Assembly: GCF_024679245.1 (NCBI RefSeq)
Contig: NC_090173.1
Span: forward strand, 50,365,376 to 50,429,375
DNA length: 64,000 nt
DNA from: Pseudorasbora parva
Taxonomy: Eukaryota; Chordata; Actinopteri; Cypriniformes; Gobionidae
Direction: 5' to 3'
Made by a program: the position numbers and the translations under genes. Of this stretch, positions 1-11,312 are shown one piece after another (the first letter of the stretch is position 1; every line of letters begins with the position of its first letter). A model generated the notes under the pieces. It was given only the letters and a program-made list of their open reading frames with translations. It was not told where the DNA came from and ran no database searches.

Positions 1-2076
1 CTTCTGCAGAATAAAACCGGAAACCGAGAGTAACGCAGATATGACGCTATTGACAGGAGACTCCCTCAGACGTCCCGGCTCCTTGGTTAAAATAGGGCCA
101 TCCTTAAAAATATTTTGGTTTGCAGTAACAGTAAAATTTTTTAAAAAAAGGGTCGGTAGGTAGGTCTATATTTTTTTTTCAAATTTTAATACAAAAAAAA
201 AAGTAAATTTTTGGTGATGGTGATTACGTAGGTATGAATTTAAACAAATTGGCATATCGTGACATCACTGACTGGGTCTTCAAGCCGTGCCTTCGGGCGT
301 GTAGGCTAATTGCAGGCTATATAGACCACACCAAATTGAAATATTTGTCAAAAACATGTTTATTGCATAAATTTCAGGTGCATTCTTTAAGAAAAGGGTC
401 CAACCACCAGCTAGCTGTCATTGACTCAAAGCTGTCAACACTCCCTTTTTTCCCGGGTTTCTCACGTATTTTAACTCTTTTCCCACTGTCTTCCCGTTTT
501 AGTATTTTCCCCGTGATATGTTTCTTATTTTTACGCTCGATTGTGTTAAATCTGAACACGCATTTACCTGTGTCTCTGAAGTGGCTTGCACTTCTTGCCA
601 GACCAACGCATCTGGTGATATAGACTAGTGCATTTGAATATTAAAAAGCAAAAAGTTGTTTTTATGAATTCAATTAATTAAGTAGCTATAACCAGCTATT
701 CAATCAAGAGCAGTGAGTGAGTCCTTATCTTTTGTTTGACAGACAGCAGTAAAGGCTACTGCCCCTTTAAGACCTAATACAGAGATATGCTCGTCTTTCT
801 CAACTGTATAAAGTTCTCTTAAGGCATATAACTTACAGACTGTCTGATGGATACTCATCAAGATCGACATGTTGACATACTTTTTGTGTGAGTTTATCCG
901 TTCAAACGCAAGACTTGAAAGAACTCAATATTTGCGCGCTGTGAGACGTGCGCGCGCTGCGCACAGAGACAGATCTTCTCTCACTGCAGAGGGTTCTTCT
1001 CATTCGCGTCTTCTGGCGAATATACTGAGTGATGACGGCGAAAATGACTGGTCATACGGCAGCACTCGCATGCATTGAACACAGTTTACAAAGATAGACC
1101 GTTTTGCCCACGTTTTCTTTTATTATCGCTGTTGTAGTGCACGTGTATCCATCGACAGAACCATGCATAAAGCATTATTTTTCAAGTTACAACCAGTGCC
1201 GCCGCTCCCACCACGCGCTGCGGTCGAGCAGAACACACGCTACCCATAGCAACGCGTTATGACAACACGACATTTCAGACTGACAGAGACAAGATAAACG
1301 GCTTTTCCGCAATTTGTTACTGTTTTGTACACGTTGTTATATTAATTATAATTCAAAATCTGTTTTATTCGCCACAATATAGTAATGATAAATGTTGAGA
1401 GGGGCACTTTTGATTCATTTTCAAAAAGGGAAGGGGCTCAAAGCCCTCGCCTCTGCAGTGATCTTGCCTGGTGTGTGTAACGTGTCCATGGTCCTGACTC
1501 CTGTCACACAATGCGGCGAAATCTCCGACAGGACTTTAACAGTCTAACGTTACAGTGAATGAGAGTATGAGCCGAACCGAAACGAACGCACGTGCAGGCC
1601 ATAGTGTGACATCCGTTAACCATAGTGTAAACATAGATGACGTCACGGGTTTTTCTATAAACGAAAGAACGTAGCCTTAGTTTGTATGTAGGCCCAGGCA
1701 ATTTATACATTTATAATACTTACTAAAATATAATTCATATTATTTTATTACTGTTGTATTAGTTGTTTGAAAAGTAAAAAAAAAAGGAATTGGTCGGTCT
1801 TAAAGCCAATTTACAACCGGCAAGTCGGTCGGACTAAAAGGGAAAAAAAAAAAAAAATTGAGTCGGCCCTAAATTGACAGGGTCGGTCGGGTTACGGCAA
1901 ACAAGAATATTTTTAAGGATGGCCTAGTCTCTCACAATAATAAATAATTAATTTCTCACAATTTACAAATGGTTGGAAACATTTGGGATATTGTAAGAAC
2001 TCAACTGAACAAAATATATAACACTGGCCTAAAGGTTTTTGAATATTTTACCACAAAAATACTACATAGTGCACCT
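1..2076 (+). mobile_element. TTAA element family A, copy 1 (5' cut by window, interrupted)
   Basis: The first 95 bases match 47580-47675 with a single visible difference. After an interruption at 96-1924 the match resumes at 1928 and ends with CATAGTGCACCT followed by TTAA (2077-2080). The same terminus (AGGTGCACTATG) begins the copy at 4035. This is a non-autonomous DNA element with a TTAA target, in the same orientation as the copy at 47140 and opposite to the one at 4035. I see no transposase. PiggyBac and Kolobok both use TTAA, and I cannot decide between them. Confidence 0.8.
96..1924. mobile_element. 1.83 kb terminal-inverted-repeat element nested in family A
   Basis: It begins GGCCATCCTTAAAAATATT and ends with the complement of nearly the same sequence, so the terminal inverted repeats are at least 19 bp with scattered differences beyond. 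It splits the family A sequence exactly, and TAG occurs on both sides (93-95 and 1925-1927), consistent with a 3 bp target duplication. The subterminal parts carry GGTCGGT-type direct repeats and poly-A/T runs. No convincing transposase is seen; the short ORFs at 234-623, 869-1078 and 1504-1710 look non-coding. Superfamily unresolved; a PIF/Harbinger-like or other 3 bp-target element is possible. Confidence 0.75.
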
Positions 2077-2080
2077 TTAA

Positions 2081-2470
2081 TCAGGTTTTCTAAAGCATTA
2101 TTATCCTACTACCACTACTACTAATAATACATAAATACAATATTTATGATAATTATGATGACCATGATTTAAATTATAATTCTCATTATCAATTTTACAA
2201 ATAAAAATGTAATAATAATAATATATTTTATAAAGATAGCTAAGATAAGAAATTCAAAACTCTCCTTTTGTGTCACAACCTGAAACCAGTGGAGAACAAC
2301 AGATACCTGTCAGTCGGTACAGCAGGTTGTCTTGACAAAATCTGCATGTCTCTACTTGGACAGAAATGTGTGTGTGTGCGAAAGAAAAACAACAACATTT
2401 GGATTGAGTCCATCTAGTCAAATAAGTCACCCCATACTTCCTGTCCCCGCCTCACCTCACCGGCTCCATG
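2081..2470. other. AT-rich intronic sequence
   Basis: Low-complexity AT-rich DNA with many TAAT/ATTAT words and a short GT run near 2367. I see no gene, RNA or clear element here. Confidence 0.5.
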
Positions 2471-2476
2471 CAAACA

Positions 2477-2719
2477 TTTATATGAGAACGTCTGAGGCGC
2501 ATGAAGCGGACGCGGCAGCCGCGGGCAAACCCGACAGGCCGGACCAGTCTGGGAAGAGGAGGACGAGTAGGAGCGCGGAGTGAATCACTGACAATGGTCG
2601 AGTGTGGATCGCTGCAGGGTGTCATGGAAACAGTCGAAACATTGAGGCTTCGGGCCAAACCCGAGATACCGAAGAACAAAATGGAGGACTTTGTGTATCA
2701 GCTTGACACAGATGCGTAG
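2477..2719 (+). promoter_or_regulatory. Candidate TATA promoter with short ORF, function unknown
   Basis: A TATA-like TTTATATGA at 2477 is followed by a CG-rich leader (about 2500-2585) and by ATG at 2594 in a good context (A at -3, G at +4). That ATG opens a 41-residue ORF ending at 2719, with a charged composition (for example KPEIPKNKMEDFVYQLD). I do not recognise the peptide. It lies on the strand opposite to baiap2, inside its intron. It may be a first exon, a retained promoter from an element, or chance. No polyadenylation signal or clear donor was identified. Confidence 0.25.
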
Positions 2720-3435
2720 CCTCCTTTGTCATTTTATATAGAAAGCAGATTACATCACTCCCCACAGTGCAGCTTCTGACAAAACAAATGCATCACATGG
2801 TGCACTGGTGCATCTAGTACATCAAATAGTACTTAGTCGTGTCATAAAGTATTGTGTATGCAGTGCATATTCACACACGCGGTGACTTAAATCACCGGAG
2901 GCCGTCGAGCGGCTGCATTGCTGTCGTCGTAATGGCCGCTCACACTAATGATGACTCTAATGCTATTGGTGGGCTGCATTACAGTGGAAAATCTGATGAC
3001 AAAGGAGATGTATTGTCATTAAAATAAAGTTTTCTGACTGCTAACAGCATTAACGAGATGAACGATTATCAGCGTACGAATCGAACTCTCACAGAATGGT
3101 GACAATTCATGGTTTTCCATATTTTTACTATTTCCTTGTCTTGTTTCCATAAGCAAATCTTATAAAACAGTACAAATTGCTTACATTTTTTTTTCACATC
3201 GCTTAAATGAACATGCTCGATATGCAGTTGTTATCATGGACACTTCAAAACACTCTGAATAGTTCTAGATACTTTATATTATGAACTATTTCGGATGTGC
3301 AAAGGCTTCTTTTCCATCAGCTGGTTGGGAATGGAGAAATACAGCGGTTAACCCTGAACACAAAATGGCGCTACACAACTTTCTAACTGCAAAAAATGCC
3401 CTTCTTACTTCTGAGATTTTGTCTTGTTTCTACAC
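2720..3435. other. Unassigned intronic sequence
   Basis: Mixed-composition DNA without recognisable exon, tRNA-like or terminal-repeat structure. Confidence 0.4.
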
Positions 3436-3963
3436 AGTAAATTCCCCGGTGTGGAATTAACACCGGTCGGTGTTCGTATTGGAACCACCAGCAGGGTGTT
3501 AAAGTAACACTGAAGCAGTGTTAGAGTTAATAAGATACTGAAGTGATTAATTGAGGGATGATTGTTTGATTATTAACGACACCTGATGATAATGAGCAGA
3601 ATCACTGAAGGAAAGATGGTGCTGTTTTCTGGACATGTTTGGTCACCATTATGGAGATCAGTATTTCCTTTAGTTGACATCAGTTTGCCTCTTGGCTTCT
3701 GAGGTCAGTTTGTGTAACAGTGTTTATCAAAACACAATTAGTTACAAAATAAGTTTAAACAAAGATTATCAGATGATAAACCTTGGTTCATCATTAAAAA
3801 ATGTTTTGTTTAAACTCATCCCTGGCTCAAATTAGTTAACTCTTAATAGATTATTTTCAAGAGCTTCCTCACCACAGATCAAACATTCTGAAAAATAATA
3901 TGTAGCCAAACACAAAAACATCAAGAATCAGCCAATGAATCTCAACAACGGTGACACGCTTTC

Positions 3964-4030
3964 ATGCTGCAATGCATTCTGGGAGCCACTACAATATAAA
4001 AAGCATGGCTCCCAGAATGCATTGCAGCAT
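3964..4030. repeat. 25 bp perfect inverted repeat with ZNF143-like sites
   Basis: Arms 3964-3988 and 4006-4030 are exact reverse complements with a 17 bp spacer. Each arm contains CTCCCAGAATGCATTGCAG or its complement, which resembles the vertebrate ZNF143/Staf motif core (TCCCAGAATGCA). The two sites face each other at the centre of the foldback element. Confidence 0.8.
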
Positions 4031-4034
4031 TTAA

Positions 4035-4716
4035 AGGTGCACTATGTAGTATTTTTGCAGTAAAATATCCAAAAACCACTAGGCCGGTGTTATATATTTT
4101 GTTCAGTTGAGTACCTACAATATCCCAGATGTTTCCAACTATTTGTAAATTGTGAGAAAATTGCTATTTTAACTAAGGACAGGGACGTTGCAGCATTGCA
4201 TTTGAGGGAGTCGCCTGTCAATTGCGTCATATCTGCGTTACCCTCGGTTTCGGGTTTTATTTCGCAGGAGCGATTTACTCTTAGCAGTGTGAACAAGTGA
4301 ACGCACGGAGTAACGTCATAACATCGTTTTAAACACACTTAAATGTATCTAATATGATAAACAGAGCGGCATTACCTCAAAATCATAACCGGAAGAGCGG
4401 ATCTGTGCAGGCGCCCGGCGACTGTGTCCCGTCCCGTCATAATAAAAGTCCCGGTATTCGCGAGGCAGGTATCTGTTTAACAATCGCTCCAGCAGCCGTG
4501 CTCAGCTCCACAACACTCGGTCCTGCTCTGCTTTAGACTACAGTAACGTTAATAACCGCATGCATGAACGTGATTTCTGCCCGAGTCCTATTTTCCACCG
4601 GCTGTGATGAGAAGACCACATGTCCCAAGATGCTGCGCTCACACTTTGCGTCATTAGACTACGCATTTGTTTTGAATAGGCGCCCTCTAGTGGACGGAAA
4701 GTTCCATAGTGCACCT
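4035..4716 (-). mobile_element. TTAA element family A, copy 2 (complete, 682 bp)
   Basis: TTAA stands at 4031-4034 and 4717-4720. The element begins AGGTGCACTATG and ends CATAGTGCACCT, a perfect 12 bp terminal inverted repeat. Inside it matches copy 1 (1-2076) and copy 3 (47140-47798) in reverse orientation. It sits in the middle of the foldback element, so it inserted later. The ORFs at 4090-4338, 4354-4536, 4538-4732 and 4564-4752 are incidental. Confidence 0.88.
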
Positions 4717-5266
4717 TTAAGTATGTCACCATTGTTGAGATTCATATGCTAATTCTTGATTTGTGTGGATCTAAAACAAGTAACACCATTTATTTAAAAT
4801 AAAAATAACAATTCGGACTGTTTTATTAGTTACAAGAAAGTATTGACGGTGAATATTATCAATTAACATAAAAAAACAGTTTTGATCAATGAGACGTTAA
4901 GAAAACATTTTGCTTTATGATGATGAAAGCAATATTGTTGCCTTCACAACAAATTAAGTGTTTTAAAAAACACAATTGCTTAAATCACAAACTGACCTCA
5001 GAAGCCAAGAGGCAAACTGATGTCAACTAAAGGAAATACTGATCTCCATAATGGTGACCAAACATGTCCAGAAAACAGCACCATCTTTCCTTCAGTGATT
5101 CTGCTCATTATCATCAGGTGTCATTAATAATCAAACAATCATCCCTCAATTAATCACTTCAGTATCTTATTAACTCTAACACTGCTTCAGTGTTACTTTA
5201 ACACCCTGCTGGTGGTTCCAATACGAACACCGACCAGTGTTCATTCAACACCAGGGAATTTTGTTT

Positions 5267-5767
5267 AAGTTAAGTTTGATCATCTTTATAGCTTGTGTTT
5301 GTAAGGTAATTTAATACCATGATAAAGTGTCAGCAATTATTGTATGATGCTGCAATGTATGAGAAAATGATCATTTTTTGATTATCATTATGTTTTTTAT
5401 TTGGATACATAATGGAGTAAACCTATTGTAGGAGACCCCCAAAACAAAATTCCCCACATTAATCATTTCTCAACCATTTTTTATTGAAAAATTGCAAATG
5501 CTTTGTTTCTGCAAACCGCAGCATTTGTGAATGCCCTGCATCCTGCATATGAAGTAATGATGCATAATCATAGCTGAGCCCATATTGCTGCAATTTGCAC
5601 ACAAGCAAGAACAAAATATGGTGAAAATGCACTGCAAATCAACTCATCAGCATGATCTTACGCAACGCAGAATTTTATGAAGCCAAACACAAACATCACA
5701 TCATTTTCTGCACACAGCTGCAGTTCTTTCATGCAGCACAGGTTATGCTGCTGCTAAGCTCACATCA
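5267..5767. other. Unassigned intronic sequence
   Basis: AT-rich DNA with no gene or clear repeat structure. Confidence 0.4.
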
Positions 5768-5900
5768 GGAGTTCAGCCCCGATCCTAATTAAACACACCG
5801 AAACCCGCACATCAAGGTCTTCAGGATCACTAGAAACTTCCAGGCAGGCGTGTTAGAGCGAAAATCTGCAGCATGGTGGACCTGCAGGAGCAGGACTGGA
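5768..5900. repeat. Palindromic teleost repeat fragment
   Basis: Contains GAGTTCAGCCCCGATCCTAA near the left end, ATCAAGGTCTTCAGGATCAC in the middle and CTGCAGGAGCAGGACTGGAG at the right. This is the layout of a palindromic repeat that I recall from many fish genomes. A diverged relative lies at 23775-23940. The two ends are loosely complementary. Non-coding. Confidence 0.55.
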
Positions 5901-7282
5901 GAAACAGACCGACAACAATCAAACGAGCTCTCCGAGAATATCCTTTCTCTTTTGAAGTGTGGGGAAGTCTGATTCATTCACTATAAAGTCTAATTAGATT
6001 TTTTAAAAGAAAGAGTGCATGCAATCCAGTTGCATTAAAAAAAAAAACAAGTGAAATAGGAATAGTGTGTTGTGCTAACAAATGCTTAGTTTGTATAGTT
6101 CACTTATACAAGAGTTGAAGTAACTAAAAAAGATCAGTAGAGAGTACTTGAGCTTTTACTTTAGATCCGCTCTTGATTTAGGCTAGTAGAGCTACCGTTG
6201 TTGTTACCAGTGTTGTGTTTTGCTGAAATGTTGAAGTGTGTGTATGTCTAAAGCATGATCAACTGCTAGATACGGTTACAAATATAGAGGGATTATGTCA
6301 ACCCAATTAAAAGTCCACAGGCGTTTATGACGTAAGTGTTAGCAAGACAATTGTAATCGATCATTACACGACATAAAGGGAAATATTACATAGATTCATT
6401 TTAAAAGGTGACCTTCATTTCTGACTAAATCAGTAACTACAGTTCATTATTCAGTCTGAAGCTAAGTCAACTTTTTTAAAAAAAAGGCTATTTATTAATT
6501 ATCTTCCTGTGAAACCAATAAACTGATTTCTTGTTGCTTCATCAATAGGAAGAGAGTTATAATAATACGAAAGTGCCAAACCAAAGGGAACACTGATCAC
6601 CATAATGGTGAGTTTGTTTGTTTGTTTGTTTTTTTGCTTGACAAAATGGCAGTCAAACCAACCGATTAATCTTAACTTGGGTTTTCTGAGTAAACGAGGA
6701 ATAGTATGTGAATACTACAGATTACTAGATTTTTCAAATTAAGTTTTACATTAAGTACAGTTAACTAAAAAGTGTTAGAATCACGTTAATACAGTGTTTG
6801 AACTCAACTGTTTGTTTGATTCATTTCAATTAACTAATAATAAATAAAAAAGATTCACTGAATCACATTCATCATTACTAATATTACCGAAGTAATTAAA
6901 AAACTACATTTTCACCCACTGTAGAAAAATATATATATATTTAGTTAAATAAATGCTGTTTATTACCCCTTTTTACCTGCTGTTAACAAAAGTCAAGGAG
7001 CAATTTACTAAATACTATTGCTTTCTTGTAAAAATCATGTGATTTGATAGTTTCGTCATTTTTTATTTTATTTTTTACCTAGAAGGGTAGCTTGACTAAT
7101 TAAAAAGACCCACTGAAGCGCCTTAAAACATTTAATGTTTATTCAATGTAACTTCCAGTGAAACCGGAAGAAAGGACGGGACATATCGAACAGCACCTCG
7201 CCTTTTTAACATGGCCAAAAGTGTTTCATTTATATCACAGCTCGGTCAGATCCATTGAATTAAAGCTGCATTTGACACGTAT
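5901..7282. other. AT-rich intronic sequence
   Basis: No exon, tRNA-like or terminal-repeat signal seen. Contains a short GTTT run near 6613 and an (AT)n patch near 6930. Confidence 0.4.
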
Positions 7283-7841
7283 GAAATCACTTTGTAGTCC
7301 AAAACAAGAAAGTGAGTAAGCATTTTAGCACTTCTGGTTCCCTCATACCAAGGTAAATGGGTTTTTGAAAGGGTTTTGTTTAAATGGCTTAAAAAAGGTC
7401 TTTGTTAAACACAAGCTCAAGACACTTTTATGTTTTATTCTATGACATAAAATTACATCAATATTAGCCCACTCATGATTTCTTAAAGCTGCAACGTGTC
7501 TTGAAAGGCGGTTGCTATCAAGTAGCTAAATGGGACTACAGAGGAGGTCTAGGAGATTAAACGTCAGCTTAGTGATGGTGACGTTGAGGTTGCAGGACTG
7601 TGTGTAGTTTGTTTATAGCCTACCTTAAGCTTTTTACATCTGGGGACTGCATTTAGGCTTCAAAATTCAGAAAATTTGTATTCATCTGTGATGATTATCT
7701 TAATGGGCAAAACATGCAAGTATCATAAACTTTAGTTGATCACAATGCTCGTTTTAGCGATAATCCAAAATACCAATGGAAAAATCCTATTGGGTTTTCC
7801 AGAGGGAGCCGGGGCGATGGCTGGCCTACAAAGTGACGTCA
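7283..7841 (+). mobile_element. Dispersed TIR element family B, copy 1
   Basis: Begins near ATCACTTTGTAG and ends with CCTACAAAGTGACGTCA, so the ends are inverted copies of about 18 bp. The interior (for example CACAAGCTCAAGACACTTTT and AGTGATGGTGACGTTGA) recurs in the same order at 62764-63350. The pair differ by substitutions and small indels, so they are old. No transposase. Confidence 0.75.
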
Positions 7842-8244
7842 TGCCTCTATAGATTCCCCTTTTAAAATGACAGAAATTTAAAAATGGAAAATTGTGCATG
7901 TGTTGTTGTTGGTGTGTGCGTGTGTGTGTAATCCCAAGCAAAACCCTACTGCTCAAAGAAACGAGCAGTTTAATCATATTACGCTGGAGACAGGCCATGT
8001 CAGGCCAGAGAACCGGTCCTATTGACCCAGTAAAATCTCTCCACTGCCGTGACTTCTTCACCTCAGCATGTAGGACAGTTTCAGTGCTGTTCAGAGGCAC
8101 AGATCACTGAAGTCTTCAATGACAGTTCAGCTGAAGCCAGCAAACTAGCATGTACTGAATCAATAATGCATGTATAGAGGAGAGTAAAAGCCAAAATCTG
8201 AAGTCAGGAAAGCAGCCTCCTGCATATTTTTAGAAAGAAATACT
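7842..8244. other. Unassigned intronic sequence
   Basis: Includes the middle of an open frame on the minus strand (7732-8100, 122 codons) that begins inside family B and shows no recognisable domain. I regard it as chance. Confidence 0.4.
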
Positions 8245-8253
8245 GCATTAAGT

Positions 8254-8784
8254 TAGCCTGACAAGCCAGATCCATATCAAGATGTTGGCTTGGGGAACTC
8301 ACCATTGCCAGGGCTCAATCTGAGGGGCGGGATAAACGGTTGTCTTTCAAACTCCCTCTGCACGGTGCACATGCAATTGGATATCGCTACAACCAACCAG
8401 AGCAACGAAGGTGAAGCAGAGCTTGTTGATAGATTAAACTTTCGCCGTATCCGGTCGGCAAAACTCAGAACACATCTTCCCTTCTTAAGAATGACTTCAG
8501 TGCCGTTCTTTGTTCTTTTCTCAGAGAAAAGCTTAACTCCAAGTCTTCCAGAGTCCCGGTCAAAGCTGATTCGAAAGCCCGCCGTTCGCCAGTTTCTGTG
8601 TTTACAAGTAGCAACTTGAGTCTGTGGTCATTATGTTAAGCCCCGCCCACCAACTCTATACACGATGTGATTGGCCTAACCAGAGTTTGGCGGTTACAGC
8701 TCAGAAGGGTATTGAGATTTGCTAGACGACACTCGCGGCAGATTAGATTTGCTGCTGCTAGGGTGCGTCTAGATTTCTAGGCTA
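8254..8784 (+). mobile_element. Family C element with 9 bp target duplication, copy 1 (531 bp)
   Basis: The element runs from TAGCCTGACAAGCC to TCTAGGCTA and is flanked on both sides by GCATTAAGT (8245-8253 and 8785-8793). The copy at 25634-26159 has a different perfect 9 bp duplication at the equivalent ends. The short terminal inverted repeat is TAGCCT. A 9 bp duplication suggests Mutator-like transposition rather than hAT (8 bp), although no transposase is present. It carries CCAAT motifs and CG-rich patches. Confidence 0.85.
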
Positions 8785-8929
8785 GCATTAAGTAAGTAGT
8801 TTCATGAAAATATAATCATTGTTAGTTACAATATATTCATTATACAAACTATTTGTTTTGTATAAAATTCTTAATTTAAATGCTATTACATAGTAGTTAA
8901 CCAAATCTTGTGCACCTGAGAAAAGTACT

Positions 8930-9056
8930 GGCTAATATAAGGTAACTACATGGGTTAAGGTTAGGTTTAAGGGGTAGGTTCAGAGTTATTACCTGGTTAT
9001 TGTAACTATTATAAGTATGTGCATAGGGAACAGGGCTGTAAAACAAAGTGCTACAC
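8930..9056. repeat. Teleost dispersed repeat fragment
   Basis: Contains AAGGTTAGGTTTAAGGGGTA and ends with AACAGGGCTGTAAAACAAAG, which I recognise as a common fish interspersed repeat of unclear class. Assigned by recall only. Confidence 0.45.
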
Positions 9057-10344
9057 AAATCTTTTTACTATGGAGTGCCAGGTAAGCAATGCAATGATAC
9101 AATAATCGTTCATGCAACATGACACCGAAGCAAATACATAAATAACCACACACTAAATTCTTGTGGTTTTTCAGAGGTTTGAGTGATCATCTGTTCTGTG
9201 TGTGTTTTTCGGCTTTGTTCGCCATAAGAAGCTACAGAATGAGGATGGGGAAAAGAGGGAAAAGATCCGAGAGTCTGCAATCCTGACAGACAAAACAGTG
9301 TGTGAATGTAGCCATTACAGCTGACAGGGACGCTGCTTACACTCCAAACTACAGTTTTGGCAGATTTGGCAGTGAAGGGCAAGTGTGAGGGATCCTCTCG
9401 GCACAGCCTGTGCTCCTCAGCTGACGGGAGGCGGAACCACTATGATAGGGCTAATGTGCTAAAAGGCAGGAAAATATATACACCTGCTGGAAATTAAAGG
9501 ATTCCTGACCTACGGCAAAAAAATCCAGTGACTTTATCTAACCATACACTCATTCTGCAAATCGAGCTGTACTTAGCAGAAACATTTCCTGCTTGTTGTG
9601 ACATGATCAGAGTAGGGCACATTGATTCACATGACCTCAGATGTGTCATGACAGGAACACGCCGCCACAAATCACATTTAAAGGCCATTGCTAAAGAGCT
9701 GCGGCATTCCATTGTTAAACTATGTTTTATATATTTGAGGAGACCTTTATTAACGCCTTGTTATCTTTATGTTGTAACCACTGATCTATTTAGAGAACTG
9801 GATTGCTCTTGATCTAATAAATAGTGAAGCCACCTCACTCCCATATAGGTATTCCCTAATAAGCTCACACATTCTGCTGAATTAATAGGAAAGTAAATGA
9901 TTAATAGGAAATTAAATGATGAATCAGAAATGACCCCTGCTCATTAAGAAGTTCTGTTCATATTCGTTATAGTTGTGAACATCAACTCGACGGGCGGACG
10001 AGACACTTGCGCATTCTGAAATAGGAATAAAGAGTTATGCCTTGTGACCTGAAATCTCCTTGTACTGTTGCGTTTATGCATTTATGTTGTGTGCTTTAGT
10101 ATTCATACAGTAGGCGAGCTGCAAATGTTTCAACAATTTCATTAACATTTCCAAGCAGTTAAGGATTTTCAAGCAGTATAACGGCCTTTAATTTGCGCCG
10201 TCTTTGATAGTCTGAAATGGATGGCAATAAAAGGAAATAAAACACTCAGGAAATAAATCACAAATTATTCAGACAAATAACCCTGACTGCTTTATTTCCG
10301 GAATGATGCATGGACAACTTTGATTTTTAATACAATTTAGTGCA
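9057..10344. other. Mostly unassigned intronic sequence
   Basis: Apparently low-copy sequence. No exon with splice sites and family similarity was seen. The open frames at 9110-9382, 9494-9712 and 9528-9812 overlap on opposite strands and look incidental. Confidence 0.4.
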
Positions 10345-10710
10345 ATATAGCTTTTCTGGCTATCACCAGACCAAGCTCAATTTAAGATTGAACATTAGTC
10401 TGGGGAGTCTGCTCTGTTTTTATTGCACAAGAGGCGTGATCAACGAGCATTATTCAAATGACTCTGTACACAATTGGATAGTCCTTCAACCAATCAGACC
10501 ACAAGAGGAGTGATCAACAGGCAATGACCCATCGCTTCTCTATCTGTCACCATGTTAAACCCACCAATGGCGCGCCAGGTGGATAAGCCAGTCTGCGATT
10601 GGTTCCCGCAAAAGTGTAACAGAAGCAGTAGAAATGAATTTACGGCTTTCCAGACTTGCCAGGCGAAATCAAATCGCCGGCAGATCAGGCTGGGTTTACC
10701 CAGTCTACAA
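10345..10710. repeat. Interspersed repeat with CCAAT motifs
   Basis: A block running from CTATCACCAGACCAAGCTC to GGTTTACCCAGTCTACAA with several ATTGG/CCAAT words and an AGAGGAGTGATCAAC internal duplication. The layout resembles family C elements but I could not define ends or a target duplication. Confidence 0.4.
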
Positions 10711-11167
10711 TACAGTAATAGAAAATTTTAATTTCTTTTATATGTTACTCAAATCACTTTCTGCAACTAGAACACAGATATATGTTCATGATATGTAAAA
10801 TTTATGAAAAAGTATGTTTGTGTTAGGCCAGTTACCCGTGTCGGCAGCACACACACCCACATTAACGATTTCAATATGATACTTATCCTCTCCGAAAAGA
10901 CCATAAATATTACAGATAACATCTGAAAATACACTTAATTAACATACATATATCATAAAACTTTAAAATGCTGCAGTTTTGGCTGTAAATCAATGATGGC
11001 ATGCCCTCTGTCTGTAGGGTCTGTTGGTCCACTTCCGGTGGATTCAGCGCCTGATGGCAGTTTAGAATTTTTATTCAACTGTAATTAGTAATGTTCAACT
11101 GCAATTGCCTAATTGGTAATAAAGACTGTCAAAAAAATCTGTAACGATCACAAAAAACTGGGCAACA

Positions 11168-11312
11168 GATCTGACCAATCAGAGCAGAGTAGACCAGGAA
11201 ATTACATTTTAAAATATATTCAAAAAATAGAATGAATATTGTTTTAAATTATAATAATATTTGACAATATTATCAAATAAAAGCAGCCTTTGTGAGCATA
11301 AGAGACATCTTT
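11168..11312. repeat. Single 46 bp-family unit joined to a teleost repeat fragment
   Basis: TCTGACCAATCAGAGCAGAG (11170-11189) is part of the unit of the 16 kb minisatellite in reverse complement. It is followed by AATATTTGACAATATTATC-type sequence that belongs to a widespread fish repeat also seen at 53073-53290. Confidence 0.5.

Larger units (their letters stand above)
3436..5266. mobile_element. Foldback element with long inverted arms
   Basis: The outer sequence AAATTCCCCGGTGT at the left is mirrored as ACACCAGGGAATTTT at the right. About 290 bp of each arm (3436-3722 and 4981-5266) are near-perfect inverted copies. Weaker inverted similarity continues inward to about 3960 on the left and 4725 on the right. 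The centre holds a 25 bp perfect hairpin (3964-4030) and a complete TTAA element (4035-4716). No target duplication was identified with confidence. This is a non-autonomous palindromic DNA transposon of unknown superfamily. Confidence 0.85.

Noticed and set aside
234..623. 129-codon plus-strand frame
   Set aside because: Inside the 96-1924 transposon, no transposase motif.
7732..8100. 122-codon minus-strand frame
   Set aside because: Begins in family B repeat sequence and has no recognised similarity.
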